From positions 1-10,189 of the forward strand of contig JAHEAM010000105.1 in assembly GCA_024642765.1 (NCBI GenBank): a DNA stretch of 10,189 nt, in the 5' to 3' direction. The DNA is from Planctomycetaceae bacterium (lineage in GTDB: Bacteria; Planctomycetota; Planctomycetia; Pirellulales; Pirellulaceae). Positions 6,336 through 10,189 of the stretch are shown one piece after another; the stretch's first letter is position 1; the number at the start of each line of letters is the position of its first letter. The notes below the pieces were generated by a model. That model worked only from the letters and a program-made list of their open reading frames with translations, was not told the origin of the DNA and did not search any database. The translations under genes and the position numbers were made by a program.

Positions 6336-6581
6336 TCATACGGAAAGCTGTTCCAGAAGCTCGCTGGCGAACGCTTCGATGCCTGTTGGAATCGGGCGGG
6401 CCGAGCATTGTCGGCATTCCAGGGAAAATTCAACAAGGCGTCGACGCGCGGCTTCCACTTCGGCGTCAGGAGATTTTTTTAGAGCACAGCGATTCCAATC
6501 TTCGACGCGCATCGAACCATCTAGAATCTGGCTCAAGAATTTGCAGAACTCATCTCGCGATAATTCCGATGTCGAAGTCAT
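6336..6581 (-). CDS. 81-residue protein with CxxC, coupled to the Nudix gene
   Basis: The ATG at 6581 overlaps the TGA of the upstream Nudix gene in an ATGA, an arrangement that strongly suggests a real, translationally coupled gene. I recognise no family. The protein is mostly helical in look, with an acidic N-terminal half (residues 1-25), a basic A-R-R-R at about 45-48, a C-R-Q-C pair at 56-59 followed by A-R-P-I-P, and an amphipathic end. Two further Cys are at 13 and 32. There is no signal peptide or membrane helix, so it should be cytoplasmic. The single CxxC could bind metal in a dimer or act as a thiol pair, but this is speculation. No good Shine-Dalgarno precedes it, which fits dependence on Nudix translation. 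The plus-strand frame over the same bases looks like its shadow. Confidence 0.65.
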   Translation of the reverse strand: MTSTSELSRDEFCKFLSQILDGSMRVEDWNRCALKKSPDAEVEAARRRLVEFSLECRQCSARPIPTGIEAFASELLEQLSV

Positions 6582-7051
6582 CGGCCATCCATTATGTTAA
6601 GTGCCGCCATGATAATTTTTTTGTGATCGAACGCGAGTTTCGGTAATCGCTTGGTTGAATACCAATCCACCCGGCGCGCATCATCGCCGGCCATGGCCGT
6701 TGGAGTGTTTTCACGTTTCAAGATAGCAAGGAAGCCGCAACTGAGCACGCGTCCACGTGGATCGCGATCAACGGTTGAAAACATGCCGACTTGTTCCACG
6801 CGTCCGACTTTCAAATGCGTCTCTTCTTGGAGTTCGCGGGCAGCGGCTTGTTCGAGCGTTTCATCCATCTCCATAAATCCGCCGGGCAGTGCCCAACGAC
6901 CCTTGAATGGATCGCCCCCTCGCTCGATCAAGAGGATCTTCAATTCGTTGGCTTTGTTTTTGCAAACAACAACGACGTCAACGCTGACCGCAGGTCGGGG
7001 GTATTCGTAGCAAAAATGTTTGGATGGCGATTTTTTCATATTACTGAGCAT
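6578..7051 (-). CDS. Nudix hydrolase (ADP-ribose pyrophosphatase/NadM-like subgroup)
   Basis: A 157-residue Nudix protein of usual length. The Nudix box is at 58-80: G-x5-E with Gly58 and Glu64, then after seven residues R-E-L-Q-E-E-T-H-L. The metal-binding R-E-x-x-E-E residues are all present. The late Gly of the box (E-E-x-G-U) is His79 here. The surroundings fit hydrolases acting on ADP-ribose or related nucleoside diphosphates: S-V-D-V-V-V-V, L-L-I-E-R-G-G-D-P-F-K-G-R-W-A-L-P-G-G-F, and V-G-M-F-S-T-V-D-R-D-P-R-G-R-V-L-S at about 88-104. It ends without the winged-helix domain of NrtR regulators, so it should be an enzyme only. The start could be ATG 7051 or ATG 7039; neither has a Shine-Dalgarno. 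It lies 39 bp after the VWA membrane-protein gene and overlaps the following 81-residue gene. Confidence 0.93.
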   Translation of the reverse strand: MLSNMKKSPSKHFCYEYPRPAVSVDVVVVCKNKANELKILLIERGGDPFKGRWALPGGFMEMDETLEQAAARELQEETHLKVGRVEQVGMFSTVDRDPRGRVLSCGFLAILKRENTPTAMAGDDARRVDWYSTKRLPKLAFDHKKIIMAALNIMDGR

Positions 7052-7090
7052 ATTTGTCGAGAACGCAACTTGTTTAACACTTCATACTTC

Positions 7091-9412
7091 CTAGACCATT
7101 CCCCATTTTTTGCGAAAGTACCATTCGCAGGTCATTACGGTGACGAATAGCGCGAGGAATGCTGACGCATCGAGGCTAGTGTCACCCATCCGCCAGCGTT
7201 TCGGAATCGCAACGTCCAGCTCCGGGATTCTCGTTACGACTTCATCCAACAACTGACCGACGTCTTCTGGCAACACAGCTCGGCCGCCGAACTCTTTCGT
7301 TTCATTCGCAAGGCGTTCGAGCATCTGTGGATCGGCAGCCAAATTTGATTTTTCTCGGTCATTGTCATAGACAGAGAACTCAACTTCGGAATTTCCGATG
7401 GCACCACCATCGTGAGTCGCGGAAACGGCGATTGAATAGACACCAGATTTGCTGGCAAGCTCCGGAGAAATCGTACCGCGATTCCCGTTTCCAAACCGCG
7501 AGATTGTAATCGGCGTCGTGTCGCCATCGGGATCAGTCAAGATCGCCGTGTAGCTTGCATCCTCGATGACTTGGCCGGTGATCGTCCTGGCTTCCGTGTT
7601 AAAAATGATTTCCGATTGGGGCTGATAACGTCGTTGGTCCATGAAAATTCTCAAGTTGTCTTTTGCGGAACCATCCGGAAAAGCCAACCAAAGAATTACT
7701 TGTTGCCAAAAGCGTTTATGCTCGGCCTGAAAACCATGCGAGTGCCATAACCACGTCGAATCGGCGGCCATCGCCAACACGCGTCCCCGGCCCCACATGC
7801 CCCAAACCAAAATTGGATCGTCGTCCTGGCTCGTCAACAATACAGTACCTGTATCCTTAACACCCTCGAAACGATTCGCCCCAGGCATCGCCGGCATATC
7901 CGTCCAAGTCTCTTGCAAATCGCCCGAATCGCGCAGGTGTACGAGCTCGTGATCCAAGGTCGGTATCCATTTAAGCGGACCAGTCAAGTGATATTCCTTG
8001 CGAATATCTCGATCGAATTCTTGGCGGTCGAAACCATTCATCATTATGGGCAAAACGTCGGCAAGCGGTGTCTCGTGGTAAAGACCCGGCCCGAAGCTAT
8101 GCGTTCCGCCAATCATCATGAGGCCTTTGCCCGCGGCAACTGCCTGTTCCAAGGCGATTAGGTTTTCTTCGTTTACGCCCTTTTTGTAGAGAGCGCGAGA
8201 ATCAATGTTATTCAAGATGATCACATCGAATGCTGGGTTCTTGATCGCTTCGGTGAGAGCGCCAACAACTGGCCAAGTCGTCTGGCGACTGCGAGCGTCG
8301 GTGTATATCGGAAAGAAATCGAGTTCGATCGCTTGTGTGCTTGCGTTTCGGCCTCCAACTGCTGGGATTGAGCGCCGGATTCGGCTCTGCTCGTTATTAT
8401 CAAGAGTCGAGATCATCAGCACCCGCAGGCCGCCTTCGTAGACGGTCAAGAAAGACGTCAGTTCATTATTTAGGGTTGCCGATTCGTTTGGCAGTGCAAC
8501 AGCACGCACCGACATGCGGTAGCTGCCGGGTAAATCGGGTGTGTAACTTAGCTCGATGTTTTGTTCTTGGTAACTTTGGCTCGGCGTGTAGACTTTCGAA
8601 TCAACGATCTTTTCGACGGTATCGCTCTTGCCCTTAATGACCAGTTGCACCGTAACGGGTTGGTTCGCAAATCCGCGACTTACGAGCGACGCGCGGACAA
8701 CCTTACGATTTTTCACAAACACTGTGTCATGGTCCGGCAAATTTGAAATGGCGACGTCCGCCAGTCGCCCAACCTCAGCGGGCATCCCGAACGGGACCGC
8801 ATAAAGTGGCACCTCTTGGATTGCTAGTGAACGAGCCGCATCGAGCAACTCCACGTCGCTATCGACCGAATTCTGCACACCATCACTTGCCAACACAACA
8901 CCAATCAAGCGTTGATCGCGAAAACCTCGCGTGGCAACCTCGATTGCCGTACCAATGTCCGTTTGCGCACCATCCGGTTTGGCAGGTAGCTTTAGTCGTC
9001 CGTTCTCCCATTCGAGCGGGCGCGATTGATTGTCAAAAGCAATGAAACGCACGTCGACTTTTTCGTTGCGGAGTGCGTCGATACGACTATAGTTCGCCTC
9101 CATAACACTCTGTAACTCGTCCCATCGTTTGACTTGTTGGCTACGGTGCGGCAACTGCATCGACCGAGAAATATCGATCAAGAAAACCAGCAAGGCCGAT
9201 TGCCGTTCATGTGTCGTCGTTACGCATCCAGGCCGCAACATCGCGAGGGCCAACAGGCAGACTGTCAAAGCTCGAATAGCTGCCAAAACAAAGCGTTTGT
9301 TGATCGTGAGATTGGCGAAAGACGGACGAACGGCCAGCAAGCCCAACAGCGTCGCGACCACGACACCGATCCAAAAGTAGCCAAAGATAGGTTGAAATTG
9401 AAATGTCTGCAT
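7091..9412 (-). CDS. VWA-domain membrane protein with GATase-like domain
   Basis: A 773-residue protein. Two N-terminal membrane helices lie at about 10-28 and 41-59. A von Willebrand A domain follows (about 73-215) with an intact metal site: D-I-S-R-S (Asp80, Ser82, Ser84), Thr151 and Asp177 in A-S-D-G. Residues about 220-325 look like a beta-sandwich. Residues about 328-580 resemble the class I glutamine-amidotransferase-like domain of such proteins (D-V-I-I-L near 396, G-K-G-L-M-M-I-G-G near 428, F-G-P-G-L-Y, then V-W-G-M-W-G-R-G-R-V-L-A and a W-rich end). No amidotransferase catalytic Cys is apparent, so it is probably structural. A second beta domain (about 595-685) and a C-terminal helix (about 750-765) end it. 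Such proteins usually sit in planctomycete clusters with MoxR ATPases and DUF58 proteins; here none is in the window. Function is unknown; a role in the envelope or in protein assembly is inferred. The ATG at 9412 lacks a clear Shine-Dalgarno. Confidence 0.9.
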   Translation of the reverse strand: MQTFQFQPIFGYFWIGVVVATLLGLLAVRPSFANLTINKRFVLAAIRALTVCLLALAMLRPGCVTTTHERQSALLVFLIDISRSMQLPHRSQQVKRWDELQSVMEANYSRIDALRNEKVDVRFIAFDNQSRPLEWENGRLKLPAKPDGAQTDIGTAIEVATRGFRDQRLIGVVLASDGVQNSVDSDVELLDAARSLAIQEVPLYAVPFGMPAEVGRLADVAISNLPDHDTVFVKNRKVVRASLVSRGFANQPVTVQLVIKGKSDTVEKIVDSKVYTPSQSYQEQNIELSYTPDLPGSYRMSVRAVALPNESATLNNELTSFLTVYEGGLRVLMISTLDNNEQSRIRRSIPAVGGRNASTQAIELDFFPIYTDARSRQTTWPVVGALTEAIKNPAFDVIILNNIDSRALYKKGVNEENLIALEQAVAAGKGLMMIGGTHSFGPGLYHETPLADVLPIMMNGFDRQEFDRDIRKEYHLTGPLKWIPTLDHELVHLRDSGDLQETWTDMPAMPGANRFEGVKDTGTVLLTSQDDDPILVWGMWGRGRVLAMAADSTWLWHSHGFQAEHKRFWQQVILWLAFPDGSAKDNLRIFMDQRRYQPQSEIIFNTEARTITGQVIEDASYTAILTDPDGDTTPITISRFGNGNRGTISPELASKSGVYSIAVSATHDGGAIGNSEVEFSVYDNDREKSNLAADPQMLERLANETKEFGGRAVLPEDVGQLLDEVVTRIPELDVAIPKRWRMGDTSLDASAFLALFVTVMTCEWYFRKKWGMV

Positions 9413-9483
9413 TTGAATCGACCGTTGTCTCCGTCCTGATCGTTCTACTTTAGCGTATTTCTTGGGACTTGCGAATTCGGCTA

Positions 9484-9993
9484 TTACCTAGGACTGACAA
9501 ACGCCAGCAAGTTCATCGTATCAAGTGTCACAGTCAGGTGTTTCATATGTAGTTGATGTTGCAGTTGCCTCAAACCAATCGCAGCAATAATGTCGTAGCC
9601 TTTGCTAGAGAATTTTAATCGCGATGGCCATGGAGATTTTGAAGCATCTCGTTCGCACCATTGTGCTGGTGGGAGCATTGGCACTGGTCCTGTTTGCAGG
9701 TATCGGTGTTTGAATCTACCTGGGCAGCGCGAACCTAGCCATGGCCTACAGTTTTGGGCCGTTGTTAGTGTTGAACCACTCGCAGAGGTCAGCGAATTGG
9801 AAAAATCAGCGGGTCGATTGTTAACGGGCCGCGGTGGTTTTGATTCACTCGAACGCTCATTTTCTCGAAGAGCAATCTGAGCCAAAACCTGAGCCTTCTG
9901 CTCTTTATCTGAGACGAATTCACGATTCAGTATTTTCCCGCGATCCACGACGCGAGCGTTAAAAAGTTCTTCGGGTAATTTCTGCAAAAGCAA
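9484..9993 (-). CDS. Low-confidence 169-codon ORF, perhaps decayed
   Basis: This is a TTG-started reading frame directly after an in-frame TGA, lying upstream of the VWA gene on the same strand. The first 50 residues look protein-like and charged (E-E-L-F-N-A-R-V-V-D-R-G-K-I-L, D-K-E-Q-K-A-Q-V-L-A-Q-I-A-L-R-E-N-E). The last 40 are also plausible. The middle (about 78-125) is rich in Cys, Pro, Trp and Arg and looks non-coding. There is no recognised family, no signal and no clear ribosome binding site. An open run this long is not expected often by chance in 777 bases at this GC, so a decayed gene is possible. The frame upstream of the TGA also stays open for some 40 codons, which would fit an inactivating stop. 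It conflicts with the small plus-strand ORF at 9624-9713. Confidence 0.3.
   Translation of the reverse strand: MLLQKLPEELFNARVVDRGKILNREFVSDKEQKAQVLAQIALRENERSSESKPPRPVNNRPADFSNSLTSASGSTLTTAQNCRPWLGSRCPGRFKHRYLQTGPVPMLPPAQWCERDASKSPWPSRLKFSSKGYDIIAAIGLRQLQHQLHMKHLTVTLDTMNLLAFVSPR
9624..9713 (+). CDS. Possible 29-residue membrane peptide
   Basis: ATG GCC ATG starts a 29-codon frame: a short polar/basic beginning (M-E-I-L-K-H-L-V-R) and then a clean hydrophobic run (T-I-V-L-V-G-A-L-A-L-V-L-F-A-G-I-G-V), as in a single-helix peptide or the start of a membrane protein. It ends at TGA 9711-9713. The same frame continues open after the TGA for about 36 codons with a protein-like start (I-Y-L-G-S-A-N-L-A-M-A-Y-S-F-G). 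It may therefore be the 5' part of a gene broken by a nonsense change rather than a complete small gene. No good Shine-Dalgarno. It overlaps the doubtful minus-strand ORF at 9484-9993; at most one of the two is likely real. Confidence 0.3.
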   Translation: MAMEILKHLVRTIVLVGALALVLFAGIGV

Positions 9994-10189
9994 TCACACT
10001 GGGCTTTTGGACGCTGGAAGTGACTTGTCATTTGCAACATCCGAAGTTCTTGCTTGCAAAGCTGCCGTGGAAGTAAATCGCCGGGGACCTGGTGGCGTCA
10101 AACAATCAGTAGTTTTTTTGGCTTCTGTGGCCTATTTCGTTTTTTTAAGTCAATGATGTCCGCGCACGAAAAGGCCCGTCGGAGACAAA
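9994..10189. other. Gene-free end of the window with inverted repeat
   Basis: No supportable gene. A 7-bp inverted repeat TTTGCAA (10031-10037) and TTGCAAA (10054-10060) encloses 16 bases. A further CGCC/GGCG pair follows around 10079-10097. Both strands give medium open frames over 10000-10150 with no family resemblance. This pattern can mark a conserved non-coding or dispersed element, but that is an impression only. Confidence 0.25.

Noticed and set aside
6218..6646. Plus-strand 142-codon ORF
   Set aside because: Mostly antisense to the 81-residue gene, which is better supported by its ATGA overlap with the Nudix gene.
9602..9880. Plus-strand 92-codon ORF
   Set aside because: Cys/Arg/His-rich translation without domain pattern; an overlapping frame with a clean hydrophobic run is slightly better, though also uncertain.

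Overview
The window reads as ordinary chromosomal DNA of a planctomycete, most likely Pirellulales/Pirellulaceae. This is inferred from the mid-range GC, the gene families present (a Tat-exported sugar-isomerase-like protein, a von Willebrand A/GATase-like membrane protein, a PadR regulator paired with a pseudopilin-tailed membrane protein), the loose gene spacing and the often weak ribosome binding sites. No rRNA, tRNA, CRISPR array, transposase or phage gene was seen.

Left part (1-3675). The 5' end of a Tat-signal protein runs off the left edge on the minus strand. A 321-bp stretch follows, holding one doubtful 49-residue ORF. Then comes trpF (phosphoribosylanthranilate isomerase, minus strand), with no other trp gene beside it. 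Divergent from trpF are two plus-strand genes. The first is an RmlD/MAT2B-like extended SDR that lacks the usual catalytic Thr and Lys. The second is a polyprenyl-phosphate-type GT2 glycosyltransferase with two C-terminal membrane helices. A role of this pair in surface glycan synthesis is plausible but inferred.

Middle (3676-6161). A perfect 20-bp tandem duplication lies in the convergent gap. The minus-strand pair padR and a 643-residue membrane protein overlap by ATGA. The membrane protein has an N-terminal HAAS-like domain, one membrane helix, a large outer region with an EF-hand-like loop, and a pseudopilin-like tail. padR has a good -35/-10 promoter with a 15-bp palindrome lying across the -10, which suggests autoregulation. 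This is the most system-like element in the window.

Right part (6162-10189). A minus-strand run holds a 773-residue VWA + GATase-like membrane protein, a Nudix hydrolase 39 bp downstream, and an 81-residue CxxC protein whose ATG overlaps the Nudix stop codon. The last 777 bp contain no confident gene. They hold a low-confidence 169-codon ORF on the minus strand, a possible 29-residue membrane peptide on the plus strand ending at a TGA, and a terminal stretch that may be a dispersed repeat.

Most of the window is unremarkable. The points worth checking are the PadR/HAAS module and its operator, the altered active site of the SDR, the Nudix/CxxC coupled pair, and the two gene-poor stretches.
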